A stretch of DNA of 64,000 nucleotides from Rhodococcus oryzae (GTDB lineage: Bacteria > Actinomycetota > Actinomycetes > Mycobacteriales > Mycobacteriaceae): NCBI RefSeq assembly GCF_005049235.1, contig NZ_SUMD01000003.1, forward strand, positions 496,001 through 560,000, given 5' to 3'. Shown in pieces: positions 7,997 through 16,063 of the stretch. The notes beneath the pieces are model-generated. The model was not told the DNA's origin, ran no database searches, and saw nothing but the letters and a program-made list of their open reading frames with translations. Numbering within the stretch: the stretch's first letter is position 1; each line of letters opens with the position of its first letter. The translations under genes were made by a program, and so were the position numbers.

Positions 7997-8368
7997 TCAG
8001 TGATGCGTCGCCAATCCGCCACCGTGTCCGATGTGCAGCCTCGAGCCCTCCGGCATCGCGGCCATCGCCGTGAGCACCGTCAGCACTCCACCGATCCATG
8101 AGGTCCAGGCGGCGCCTGCCATGTCGGCGAAGCCCATCACCCACGGAGAGAGGAACATCAGCACGCCGAGAACGCCCATAGCCCACGGGAGCGCCGGCAT
8201 CTCTGCCGACATCATGTGCGCCAACCCGGCGACCGCCACCAGTGCACCCAGCACGATCATCGACCACATCGCGGCGTCGTTCGTGTCCATCCACAGCGGG
8301 GACAGCGCCACGACCACGCCGATCACCACGGCGGCCCAATCCTGCCACCGAGCCATTGCTGCCTTCAT
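7997..8368 (-). CDS. SPW-repeat membrane protein
   Basis: A 123 aa integral membrane protein with four predicted hydrophobic helices. It has two copies of the SPW motif, SPLWMD near residue 24 and SPWVMG near residue 75, each closing a helix pair, as in the SPW-repeat family. The C-terminus is His/Gly-rich (GHGGGLATHH). Function is unknown in the family. It may be co-regulated with the TetR gene downstream on the same strand (135 bases apart). A good ribosome binding site (GGAGGCAGG) precedes the ATG. Confidence 0.75.
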   Translation of the reverse strand: MKAAMARWQDWAAVVIGVVVALSPLWMDTNDAAMWSMIVLGALVAVAGLAHMMSAEMPALPWAMGVLGVLMFLSPWVMGFADMAGAAWTSWIGGVLTVLTAMAAMPEGSRLHIGHGGGLATHH

Positions 8369-8416
8369 TTCCTGCCTCCTCGACGAGGGAACCCCGCTAC
8401 CTCAGGTATAACCCTG

Positions 8417-8434
8417 ATTGACCGGCCGATCAAT
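8417..8434. promoter_or_regulatory. TetR-type dyad between the SPW gene and AlkD
   Basis: The 18-mer ATTGACCGGCCGATCAAT is symmetric except for one pair. It lies 49 bases upstream of the SPW gene and 57 bases upstream of alkD, overlapping a TATAAC-like -10 region at about 8407-8412. Inference: operator, plausibly of the nearby TetR regulator. Confidence 0.5.
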
Positions 8435-8490
8435 AGCTGCGCGGCCTCGGTTCGGATTCGCCCGGCCCGGCAGTCTGGCAAGGTCGGGGC

Positions 8491-9228
8491 ATGGACGATG
8501 CGGAGGCAGTGACCAGGGCGTTGGCGCAGGTGTCGAGCCCGGCCGACGCCGTCGAGCTGCAGCGGTTCTTCAAGACCGGCCCTGGCGAGTACGGCGAGGG
8601 TGACGTCTTCATCGGTGTTCGGGTGCCCGCCACCCGAACGGTGGCGAAGCGGTTCGCGGACCTGCCGTTGGCCGAGGTCGACGTGCTGCTCGACAGCGAG
8701 GTGCACGAGCACCGCCTGGCCGCTCTGGTGATCCTGAACGGCCGGTTCACGCGGGCCTCAGGGGCGCGGACACGCGACGAGGCCGAGCGCGAGCGGATCG
8801 CCGATTTCTATCTGGCAGCCGTGCTCCGGGGTCGGGTGAACAACTGGGACCTGGTCGACACCTCGGCGGTGACGGTGCTCGGCGGTTGGTTGTTCGACCG
8901 GCCGCGAGACCTGGTCCACGAGCTCGGCGCCGATCCCGACCTGTGGCGGCGCCGGGTGGCACTGCTGACCACGTTCGGGTTCATCCGACGAGGCGACGCG
9001 ACCACCACGCTGGAGTTGGCGCCACCGCTACTCGGGGACCGGCGCGACCTCACCCAGAAGGCGCTCGGCTGGATGCTGCGCGAGGTCGGCAAACGGGTGG
9101 ACAGGCAGCTGCTCACGGGTTTCCTCGACGAACACGCCGCCGCGATGGGGGCGACCGCGCTCAGCTACGCCACCGAGCACCTGGACACGGACACCCGCGC
9201 GCGGTACAGGCGGCTACGCCGCCCGTGA
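8491..9228 (+). CDS. DNA alkylation repair enzyme, AlkD-like (HEAT-repeat glycosylase)
   Basis: A 245 aa all-helical protein built of HEAT-like repeats. The family signature NNWDLVDTS (about residues 123-131) contains the Trp and the Asp used by AlkD to excise positively charged alkylated purines such as 7-methylguanine and 3-methyladenine. A later TQKALGWMLREVGK segment is also typical. The N-terminal GVRVPATR motif matches the family entry. It stands alone on the plus strand. Confidence in the family is high; the enzymatic range is inferred. Confidence 0.9.
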   Translation: MDDAEAVTRALAQVSSPADAVELQRFFKTGPGEYGEGDVFIGVRVPATRTVAKRFADLPLAEVDVLLDSEVHEHRLAALVILNGRFTRASGARTRDEAERERIADFYLAAVLRGRVNNWDLVDTSAVTVLGGWLFDRPRDLVHELGADPDLWRRRVALLTTFGFIRRGDATTTLELAPPLLGDRRDLTQKALGWMLREVGKRVDRQLLTGFLDEHAAAMGATALSYATEHLDTDTRARYRRLRRP

Positions 9229-9265
9229 GCGCTCGACGAGTGTGGGGACTCGGTAACCGCGCACG

Positions 9266-9280
9266 GGCGGCGAAGCCGCC
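9266..9280. terminator. small hairpin between convergent alkD and kshB
   Basis: GGCGGC-GAA-GCCGCC forms a 6-bp GC stem with a three-base loop just after alkD and touching the kshB stop codon. There is no U-tract, so it is only a weak bidirectional terminator candidate. Confidence 0.35.
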
Positions 9281-10335
9281 TAGAACTCGATCTTGAGGTG
9301 GTCGGTGACCGGGCGGGCCTGGCAGCCGAGGATGTAGCCGGCTGCGATGTCCTCGGGGTCGAGGATCTCGCTGTTCTCCATCTCGACCTTGCCCTCGAGC
9401 ACGGTGCAGGCGCAGGAGCCGCACTCGCCCTCCTGGCAGGAGTACGGCACGTCGAGACCCTTCGACAGCATGATGTCGACGAGGGTCTGCTTGCGCGGCC
9501 AGCTCATCGTGTGGGTCTCACCGTCGAGCTGCACCTCGACGGTGGCGGCGTCCGCGGCCTCCTCCTCGGTGACCTCTTCGCGCGCCACGTCCTGGAACGG
9601 GTCACCCGCGAGCGAGTTGAACACCTCGGCGTGCACGGAGGTGCGCGGCACGCCTGCTTCGGCGAGCGCCTTGTGCACCGTGTCCATGAACGGGCCGGGG
9701 CCGCACATGAAGGACTCGAAGCCGCCGAACGGCTTGGCGAGGGTGGCGAACTGGTCGGGCGTCGGCAGCCCCTGCAGGGACTCGAGCCAGTGCACGACGG
9801 TCAGGCGGGTCGGGTACTGGGCCGCGAGGCCGCGCAGCTCGTCGGCGAAGATGACCGACTTCTCGTCGCGGTTGGCGTAGATCAGCACCACCTTGCCGGT
9901 GCCCTCGGTGAGCGCGGACTTGAGGATCGAGATCACCGGGGTGATCCCGCTGCCCGCGCCCCAGAGCAGGAAGTCGTGGTCGAGCGACTTGGGCGTGAAC
10001 ACACCGGACGGGGGCAGCACCTCGATGGTGTCGCCGGCCTTGACGTTGTCGCACAGCCAGTTGGAGCCGTATCCGTCGACGGTCCGCTTCACGGTGACCT
10101 TCGGCTCGGAGTCGCTGAAGGGCGAGCTGGCGAGGGAGTAGCAGCGGGCCACGGAACCGGTCTGATCGCTGGGAATGCGCAGGGTGAGGAACTGGCCGGG
10201 CTTGTAGTCGAACTTGCCGCGATGCTCGTCCGGGACGGTGAAGACCAGCGACCTGGCGTCGGAGGTCTCCTCGACGACCCCGGAGACGGTGAGGACAACC
10301 GACCTGGAGCTGTGCGGCATGTCAACGGTGGTCAT
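9280..10335 (-). CDS. kshB: 3-ketosteroid 9-alpha-hydroxylase reductase component
   Basis: A 351 aa fused flavin/iron-sulfur reductase. The N-terminal FAD-binding beta-barrel contains RCYSLASSP. An NAD(P)H-binding domain with MCGPGPFM follows. The C-terminal plant-type [2Fe-2S] ferredoxin domain has ligands C300, C305, C308 and C338. KshB carries electrons from NADH to the Rieske oxygenase KshA, which 9-alpha-hydroxylates androstenedione in steroid ring opening. KshA is not in this window. A perfect KstR box precedes the gene, which fits the steroid assignment over other reductases of this class such as phenylacetyl-CoA oxygenase reductase. Confidence 0.85.
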   Translation of the reverse strand: MTTVDMPHSSRSVVLTVSGVVEETSDARSLVFTVPDEHRGKFDYKPGQFLTLRIPSDQTGSVARCYSLASSPFSDSEPKVTVKRTVDGYGSNWLCDNVKAGDTIEVLPPSGVFTPKSLDHDFLLWGAGSGITPVISILKSALTEGTGKVVLIYANRDEKSVIFADELRGLAAQYPTRLTVVHWLESLQGLPTPDQFATLAKPFGGFESFMCGPGPFMDTVHKALAEAGVPRTSVHAEVFNSLAGDPFQDVAREEVTEEEAADAATVEVQLDGETHTMSWPRKQTLVDIMLSKGLDVPYSCQEGECGSCACTVLEGKVEMENSEILDPEDIAAGYILGCQARPVTDHLKIEF

Positions 10336-10362
10336 CGCGGCGGATCCTCTCGGGGGTGAATC

Positions 10363-10376
10363 TGGAACGTGTTCTA
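10363..10376. promoter_or_regulatory. KstR operator upstream of kshB
   Basis: TGGAACGTGTTCTA fits the KstR consensus TnnAACnnGTTnnA at every fixed position. It lies 28 bases upstream of the kshB ATG. KstR is the TetR repressor of cholesterol catabolism genes in mycobacteria and rhodococci. Confidence 0.8.
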
Positions 10377-10504
10377 GTTTTCAAATGTAGCAGGAAAACA
10401 TGCAACCAGGTGGATCGTAAATTGCAGAGTGGCGATCCCGATAATCGGGATGCGGCAGCTCAGGGATGGTCGGCCGCGCCACCCGGCGGCGGCGATCGGG
10501 CTGG

Positions 10505-11146
10505 TCAGCCGCGTCCGGCAGCGGAGGTGCCGAGCCCGTGTGAGAGGACCTCGCTCCCCGCGCGGAGCAGATCGGGCAGCTCGAGGGAGTCGTCGGTGAG
10601 CCACTGCTCATAGGCCGAGAGGGCGATGCCGAGGACCATCCAGCCGATCGTGCGGGGCAGGTGATCGCCGGGTCGGCAGCCCATCCGGTCGGCCACGTAG
10701 TCGGCGATCACGCCGCGCCAGCCGTCGTACATCACCATCGAATACGCCTGCAGCGCCGGGGCTTGCAGGATTATCTCCATCCGCTTGCGGTGCAGCGCGG
10801 CCACGGTGGGCGAGAAGCTGTTGAACTCGAGCAGCGCCGAGGCGAGTCCCTCCGCCAGCGGGATGTCGCGGGGGAGTTCCGCGAGCTGCTCGCGCATGTT
10901 CGCCAGATGTAGGTCGAAGTCGCCCCACGGCACCGCGTTCTTGGAGGGGAAGTAGCGGAAGAAGGTGCGCCTGGCGATACCGGCTGCCTCCGCGATCTGA
11001 TCGACGCTGGTCTCCTCGAAACCGTGCTCGGCGAACAGTTCGATGCCGATATTGCTGATCCGATCGCGCGTCGTCGACGGCCGACGACCTATGCGACCTG
11101 CGGGTTTGCTACCGGCCTGCGTCAATTTCCCCTCCGGACCTTTCAT
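10505..11146 (-). CDS. mftR: mycofactocin system transcriptional regulator MftR (TetR family)
   Basis: A 213 aa TetR protein. The DNA-binding domain (residues about 20-65) includes SVDQIAEAAGIARRTFFRYF, the helix-turn-helix shared by MftR proteins, and is followed by a helical ligand domain. The ATG at 11146 gives a basic N-terminus (MKGPEGK) and an 89-base divergent region with mftA. In mycobacteria MftR represses the mft operon and responds to acyl-CoAs. The divergent layout supports autoregulation and control of mftA-D. Confidence 0.88.
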   Translation of the reverse strand: MKGPEGKLTQAGSKPAGRIGRRPSTTRDRISNIGIELFAEHGFEETSVDQIAEAAGIARRTFFRYFPSKNAVPWGDFDLHLANMREQLAELPRDIPLAEGLASALLEFNSFSPTVAALHRKRMEIILQAPALQAYSMVMYDGWRGVIADYVADRMGCRPGDHLPRTIGWMVLGIALSAYEQWLTDDSLELPDLLRAGSEVLSHGLGTSAAGRG

Positions 11147-11170
11147 TGTGCACTCGATGCCATTAGTGTG

Positions 11171-11205
11171 GTGAGCCGAGTCACAGCGAACTGATCGCCG
11201 TGACT
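11171..11205. promoter_or_regulatory. overlapping dyads in the mftR-mftA promoter
   Basis: GTGAGCCGAGTCAC (11171-11184) has GTGA/TCAC ends. It overlaps a second dyad, AGTCACAGCG (11179-11188) with CGCCGTGACT (11196-11205), which has one mismatch and a 7-base spacer. They sit 31-65 bases before the mftA start and are the best candidates for MftR or activator sites. A near-copy of the first dyad lies before the transporter gene at 43589. Confidence 0.5.
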
Positions 11206-11235
11206 GACGCCAACCCTGACACAGGAGGTATGTAG

Positions 11236-11334
11236 ATGTCTGAGCATCGCGAAAGCGTCGTTGCCGGGACCGAGCTCGTCGAGGAGGCCTTGGTCGAAGA
11301 GGTCTCGATCGACGGCATGTGCGGCGTGTACTGA
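11236..11334 (+). CDS. mftA: mycofactocin precursor peptide MftA
   Basis: A 32 aa peptide. The acidic leader (VEEALVEEVS) is followed by the conserved core ending IDGMCGVY at the stop codon. MftB presents the peptide to MftC, which decarboxylates and cyclises the terminal Val-Tyr pair. MftE then releases the C-terminal fragment. A very strong Shine-Dalgarno AGGAGGT (11223-11229) ends 6 bases before the ATG, as expected for a peptide needed in quantity. The gene is short enough to be missed by automatic calling. Confidence 0.96.
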   Translation: MSEHRESVVAGTELVEEALVEEVSIDGMCGVY

Positions 11335-11336
11335 CC

Positions 11337-11609
11337 GTGGATCTCGACACCGGGTGGAAGCTTCACCCGCAGGTGGCGCTTCGCCCCGAACCTTTCGGGG
11401 CGTTGCTCTACCACTTTGGGACCAGGAAGCTCTCGTTCCTGAAGAACCGCACCATCGTCGAGATCGTGCGGGCCCTGCCCGACCATCCCGACGCCAGGAC
11501 CGCCATCCGCGCGGCGGGTATCGACGAGGCGCAGGTGGACACCTACGCCCGCGCACTCGCCACGCTGGCCGATTCGAAGATGATCGTGCCCGGCGCGTCC
11601 GCGGCCTGA
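11337..11609 (+). CDS. mftB: mycofactocin precursor peptide chaperone MftB
   Basis: About 90 aa. The family signature LHPQVALRPEPFGALLYHFG is at the N-terminus, followed by LSFLKN. It is a PqqD-like RiPP recognition element that binds the MftA leader and delivers it to MftC. The GTG at 11337 starts 2 bases after the mftA stop, favouring coupled translation. An in-frame GTG at 11319, inside mftA, would add six residues and cannot be excluded. Neither has a clear ribosome binding site. Confidence 0.92.
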   Translation: MDLDTGWKLHPQVALRPEPFGALLYHFGTRKLSFLKNRTIVEIVRALPDHPDARTAIRAAGIDEAQVDTYARALATLADSKMIVPGASAA

Positions 11610-11650
11610 GCTCGCCTGATCCGCCACCCCACTCCTCGAGGACACAGCCC

Positions 11651-12868
11651 ATGACCTCCATGCTCGATCGCCCCGCACCCGCCCCGGTCGGCCGGCTCGT
11701 CGACCAGTTCGAACTCGGACTCGACGCGCCCATCTGCCTCACCTGGGAGCTCACCTACGCCTGCAACCTCTCCTGCGTGCACTGCCTGTCGTCGTCCGGC
11801 AGGCGCGATCCGCGCGAGCTGAGCACCGAGCAGTGCAAGTCCATCATCGACGAGCTGCAGCGGATGCAGGTGTTCTACGTGAACATCGGCGGCGGCGAGC
11901 CCACCGTCCGCTCCGATTTCTGGGAGCTCGTGGACTACGCCACCGAGCACCAGGTCGGCGTCAAGTTCTCCACGAACGGTGTGAAGATCGACAAGAAGGT
12001 CGCCGCGCGGCTGGCGGCCAGCGACTACGTCGATGTGCAGATCTCCATCGACGGCGCGACCGCGGAGGTGAACGACGCGGTTCGCGGCCCCGGCTCCTTC
12101 GCGATGGCGGTCCGGGCGCTCGAGAATCTCGCCGAGGCGGGCTTCAAGGACGCCAAGATCTCCGTCGTCGTCACCCGCCACAACGTCGGCCAGCTCGACG
12201 AGTTCAAGGCGCTCGCCGACAAGTACGGCGCGACGCTGAGGATCACCCGGCTCCGCCCGTCCGGCCGTGGCGCCGACGTCTGGGACGAGCTGCACCCGAC
12301 GCAGCCGCAGCAGCGCGAGCTGTACAACTGGCTCGTCGCGAACGGTGAAGGGGTCCTGACCGGCGACTCGTTCTTCCACCTGTCCGCCTACGGCGACGCG
12401 CTCCCCGGCCTGAACCTGTGTGGCGCCGGACGGGTGGTGTGCCTGATCGACCCGGTCGGCGACGTGTACGCGTGCCCCTTCGCGATCCACGAGCAGTTCC
12501 TCGCGGGAAACATCGTGGCCGACGGCGGTTTCCAGCACGTGTGGCAGCACTCCGAGCTGTTCACCGAGCTGCGTTCCCCGCAGACCGGCGGCGCGTGCAG
12601 CAAGTGCGACCACTACGACTCCTGCCGCGGCGGCTGCATGGCGGCCAAGTTCTTCACCGGCCTGCCGATGGACGGTCCTGACCCCGAGTGCGTGCAGGGC
12701 TACGGCGAGGCCGCGCTCGCGGGCACCCGCGGCGAGATCCCCAAGTCGAGCGTCGACCACTCCCGCACCGGGAACCGTCGCACCCCGCGGGCGCCCGTCC
12801 CGCTGCAGCTGATGGTGCGCCCGCCCGCCAAGGTCTGCGACGAGAACCCGCTCGCGGGCATGAATTAA
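11651..12868 (+). CDS. mftC: mycofactocin radical SAM maturase MftC
   Basis: A 405 aa radical SAM protein with a SPASM domain. The [4Fe-4S]-SAM cluster motif CxxxCxxC is C38, C42 and C45 (TYACNLSCVHC). A GGGEP SAM-binding motif follows near residue 80. The C-terminal half holds the cysteine-rich SPASM region, including CSKCDHYDSCRGGC, for two auxiliary clusters. MftC oxidatively decarboxylates the C-terminal Tyr of MftA and forms the Val-Tyr crosslink. It lies 41 bases after mftB in the same operon. Confidence 0.96.
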   Translation: MTSMLDRPAPAPVGRLVDQFELGLDAPICLTWELTYACNLSCVHCLSSSGRRDPRELSTEQCKSIIDELQRMQVFYVNIGGGEPTVRSDFWELVDYATEHQVGVKFSTNGVKIDKKVAARLAASDYVDVQISIDGATAEVNDAVRGPGSFAMAVRALENLAEAGFKDAKISVVVTRHNVGQLDEFKALADKYGATLRITRLRPSGRGADVWDELHPTQPQQRELYNWLVANGEGVLTGDSFFHLSAYGDALPGLNLCGAGRVVCLIDPVGDVYACPFAIHEQFLAGNIVADGGFQHVWQHSELFTELRSPQTGGACSKCDHYDSCRGGCMAAKFFTGLPMDGPDPECVQGYGEAALAGTRGEIPKSSVDHSRTGNRRTPRAPVPLQLMVRPPAKVCDENPLAGMN

Positions 12869-12902
12869 CGAGACTTGTTCACTCAGTAGAAAAGGTTCAG
12901 TG

Positions 12903-14078
12903 ATGGCCAAGAATGCCTGGTTCGAAACCGTTGCCGAGGCGCAGCGGCGGGCCAAGAAGCGGCTGCCGAAGTCGGTGTACGGCGCGTTGATCGCCGGTTC
13001 GGAGCAGGGCCTGACCCTCGACGACAACACCTCTGCCTTCGGTGAGCTCGGATTCGCCCCGCACGTCGCGGGGCTGTCGGACAAGCGTGATCTGTCGACC
13101 ACCGTGATGGGACAGCCGATCTCGATGCCGGTGCTGATCTCGCCGACCGGCGTGCAGGCCGTGCACCCCGACGGCGAGGTCGCCGTCGCCAGGGCCGCCG
13201 CCGCTCGCGGCATCGCGATGGGGCTGAGCTCGTTCGCGAGCAAGTCGATCGAAGAGGTGACGGCGGCCAACCCGCAGACCTTCTTCCAGATGTACTGGGT
13301 CGGCAGCCGGGAGGTGCTGCTGCAGCGCATGGAGCGGGCGCGAGCGGCCGGGGCGACCGGGCTGATCATGACCCTGGACTGGTCGTTCTCGCACGGACGC
13401 GACTGGGGCAGCCCGGCGATCCCGGAGAAGATGGACCTCAAGGCCATGGTCCGGTTCGCGCCCGAGGCCATCACCCGGCCGAAGTGGTTGTGGGAGTTCG
13501 CGAAGACCGGCCGGGTGCCTGACCTGACCACCCCCAACCTCGCCGCGCCCGGCGAGCAGCCCCCGACCTTCTTCGGCGCGTACGGCGAGTGGATGGGCAC
13601 GCCGCTGCCGTCCTGGGAGGACGTCGCATGGCTGCGTGAGCAGTGGGGCGGTCCGTTCATGCTCAAGGGCGTCATGCGGGTCGACGACGCCAAGCGCGCG
13701 GCCGACGCGGGCGTCACCGCGATCTCGGTGTCGAACCACGGCGGCAACAACCTCGACGGCACCCCCGCGCCGATCCGGGCGCTGCCCGCGATCGCGGAGG
13801 CCGTCGGAAGTGAGATCGAGGTCCTGCTCGACGGTGGCATCCGGCGCGGCAGCGATGTCGTCAAGGCGGTCGCCCTCGGTGCCCGCGCGGTGATGATCGG
13901 TCGTGGCTACCTGTGGGGCCTGTCGGCCAACGGCCAGGCGGGTGTCGAGAACGTGCTCGACATCCTCCGCGGTGGAATCGATTCGGCGCTACTGGGTCTC
14001 GGGCACTCGTCCGTGCAGGACCTGACCGCCGCGGACATCGTCATCCCGCCGGGATTCGCCCGCCCGCTCGGCCTCTGA
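12903..14078 (+). CDS. mftD: pre-mycofactocin synthase MftD (FMN-dependent)
   Basis: A 391 aa protein of the FMN-dependent alpha-hydroxy-acid oxidase family (TIM barrel). The His motif SNHGG is present, but the arginine that normally follows it in lactate oxidases (HGGRQLD) is replaced by Asn (HGGNNLD). MftD does not oxidise hydroxy acids; it oxidatively deaminates the MftE product AHDP to pre-mycofactocin. The ATG at 12903 is preferred to the GTG at 12900 because AAAGG (12891-12895) is then 7 bases away. It is the fourth gene of the mft operon. Confidence 0.94.
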   Translation: MAKNAWFETVAEAQRRAKKRLPKSVYGALIAGSEQGLTLDDNTSAFGELGFAPHVAGLSDKRDLSTTVMGQPISMPVLISPTGVQAVHPDGEVAVARAAAARGIAMGLSSFASKSIEEVTAANPQTFFQMYWVGSREVLLQRMERARAAGATGLIMTLDWSFSHGRDWGSPAIPEKMDLKAMVRFAPEAITRPKWLWEFAKTGRVPDLTTPNLAAPGEQPPTFFGAYGEWMGTPLPSWEDVAWLREQWGGPFMLKGVMRVDDAKRAADAGVTAISVSNHGGNNLDGTPAPIRALPAIAEAVGSEIEVLLDGGIRRGSDVVKAVALGARAVMIGRGYLWGLSANGQAGVENVLDILRGGIDSALLGLGHSSVQDLTAADIVIPPGFARPLGL

Positions 14079-14101
14079 GCCAGGTGTAGGCGTCGCAGGT
14101 C

Positions 14102-16063
14102 GTGACGCAGCGGTTGACCGAAGGACTCACTCTGGCCGGGCGCACCGCCCGGTCCAGGGTGCTGTTCGGACCCCATGAGACGAACCTGGGCAGCGACCGT
14201 GCCCTGTCCGGGCGCCACGTCGCGTACTACGAGCGGCGGGCGCGCGGTGGCGCGGGCATCCTCGTCACCGAGGTCGCCTCGGTGCACGCCGACGATTGGC
14301 CGTACGAGCGGGCGCCGCTGGCCGCGGAGAGCGCTCCCGGCTGGCGGGACATCGCGGCCGCGTGCCGGCCGCACGGGACGCTGGTGTTGGCCGGACTCGG
14401 CCACACCGGGCTGCAGGGCTCGAGCGCGTACTCGCAGTCGGCGCTGTGGGGACCCTCGCGCGTGGCCGACGCCGTCACCCGCGAGCTGCCCATGGAGATG
14501 GAACGGGCTGAGATCGACTCGCTGATAGCGGGATTCCGGTCGGCCGCGGTCTCGGCCCGGGATGCCGGGATGGACGGGGTCGAACTCGACGCGGGACCGC
14601 GGTCACTGCTGCGGCAGTTCCATTCCGGGCTGACCAACCTGCGCGACGACGGGTACGGCGTCGACCGGCTCAGGCTCACCCGCGAGGTGATCGAGGCGGT
14701 CCGCGGCGAGCTCGGTCCGGACCGGGTGCTGTCGCTGCGGCTGAGCTGCGATGAACTCGCGCCCTGGGCGGGGATCACCCCCGAGATCGCCGCACGGCAC
14801 GCCCGCGAGTTGGCGGAATCGCTCGACCTGCTGGTCGTCGTCCGCGGCGGTCCGATGTCGGTGGAGGCATACCGGCCGGACGCACACACGGCGCCGGTGT
14901 TCAACGTGAAACTGTGTTCGTCTGTCCGTGCGGCGGTGGCAGGCGCGGTGCCGGTCGTGCTGCAGGGCAGCGTGATCGAGGCCGGACAGGCGGAGCGCGC
15001 GCTTGCGGACGGCGTCGCCGATGTGGTGGAGATGACCCGCGCGCAGATCGCCGAACCGGACCTGGTGGTCAAGGCGCGCCGCGGCGGCGAGGCCCGGAAG
15101 CAGGCGGAGGCCCCGCCCCGGCCGTGCCTGCTCTGCAACCAGACCTGTCAGGTCCGCGACCCGCGCAATCCGATCATCACCTGCGTCGGGAATCCGTCGG
15201 CCGGGCACGAGAGCGTCGACCCCGACGAGGCGTTGCCTGCCCCGGATCCGGGTGACGTCCTGGTCGTCGGTGGCGGGCCCGCGGGTCTCGAGGCCGCGCG
15301 AATGCTGGCGTTGCGCGGCCACCGGGTCACCCTCGCCGAGCGCGGTTCCCGGCTCGGCGGCATGCTGCGAGTGGCCGCGGTCGGTGCCGGTCGCGACCCG
15401 CTCGCGGCGATGGTGGACTGGCTGGAGACCGAATGTCGCCGGCTGGGCGTCCACGTCGAGACCGGCCGGGCGATCACGGCCGGGGAGATCGACGCGGCGA
15501 GATCCGCGGGCCGAGTGGTGATCCTGGCGACCGGAAGCCTGCCGAGGCCGTGGCCCGGTGACCGCCACGCGAGCGTCGAGATCGTGAGCCCCCCGGAGGT
15601 GCTGGCAGGAAAGCCGTTGCGGGACGGTCCGATCCTGGTGTTCGACCCGGTGGGGGACCAGGTCGCCGTCGCGGTCGCCGAATGGCTCGCCGCCCGCGGC
15701 CGCGAGGTGTCCATCGCGACACCGGACCAGGTCGTCGGAGTTCAGTTGGGCCGGACCGGCGACCTCTCCGCCGCCAATGCTCGGCTGCAGCGGGCAGGCA
15801 TCGCGCGCCACCTGAGCATGACCGTTCGCTCGATCGCCGCGGACGGCGTCCAGTTGGAGAACGTCCACACCGGCGAGCGGCGGCTGCAGGCCGCCGCCAC
15901 CCTGATCGACTGCACACACAGGCTTCCCGAGGAGTCCCTGGTGCGGGAGTCGCCCGCATCGGTCCGGATCGGGGACTGCCTGGCGCCGCGCACCGCCGCC
16001 GAAGCGATCCGGGAGGGCCGGGCGGCGGCAGCGGTGGCCTTTGCCCGGGATGTGCGGCGATGA
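14102..16063 (+). CDS. mycofactocin-associated FadH/OYE family oxidoreductase 1
   Basis: A 653 aa fusion resembling 2,4-dienoyl-CoA reductase. It has an N-terminal FMN TIM barrel (about 1-340), a four-cysteine [4Fe-4S] site of spacing Cx2Cx3Cx11C (about 343-362), and a C-terminal FAD/NAD(P) reductase half with VVGGGPAGLEAA. Such proteins occur next to mycofactocin genes and were named as mycofactocin-system oxidoreductases by association; their reaction is not established. In this copy the barrel has lost the NRRTDxYGG segment kept by copy 2. It starts at a GTG 23 bases after mftD and overlaps copy 2 by 4 bases. Confidence 0.85.
   Translation: MTQRLTEGLTLAGRTARSRVLFGPHETNLGSDRALSGRHVAYYERRARGGAGILVTEVASVHADDWPYERAPLAAESAPGWRDIAAACRPHGTLVLAGLGHTGLQGSSAYSQSALWGPSRVADAVTRELPMEMERAEIDSLIAGFRSAAVSARDAGMDGVELDAGPRSLLRQFHSGLTNLRDDGYGVDRLRLTREVIEAVRGELGPDRVLSLRLSCDELAPWAGITPEIAARHARELAESLDLLVVVRGGPMSVEAYRPDAHTAPVFNVKLCSSVRAAVAGAVPVVLQGSVIEAGQAERALADGVADVVEMTRAQIAEPDLVVKARRGGEARKQAEAPPRPCLLCNQTCQVRDPRNPIITCVGNPSAGHESVDPDEALPAPDPGDVLVVGGGPAGLEAARMLALRGHRVTLAERGSRLGGMLRVAAVGAGRDPLAAMVDWLETECRRLGVHVETGRAITAGEIDAARSAGRVVILATGSLPRPWPGDRHASVEIVSPPEVLAGKPLRDGPILVFDPVGDQVAVAVAEWLAARGREVSIATPDQVVGVQLGRTGDLSAANARLQRAGIARHLSMTVRSIAADGVQLENVHTGERRLQAAATLIDCTHRLPEESLVRESPASVRIGDCLAPRTAAEAIREGRAAAAVAFARDVRR

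Noticed and set aside
11543-13864. Open frame of about 770 codons on the minus strand across mftC and mftD
   Set aside because: Antisense shadow of two clearly assigned mycofactocin genes. Composition is low-complexity and no domain is recognisable.
15682-16059. N-terminal extension of OYE copy 2
   Set aside because: It overlaps the end of OYE copy 1 in another frame. The ATG at 16060 forms an ATGA junction and begins directly at the conserved OYE N-terminus.
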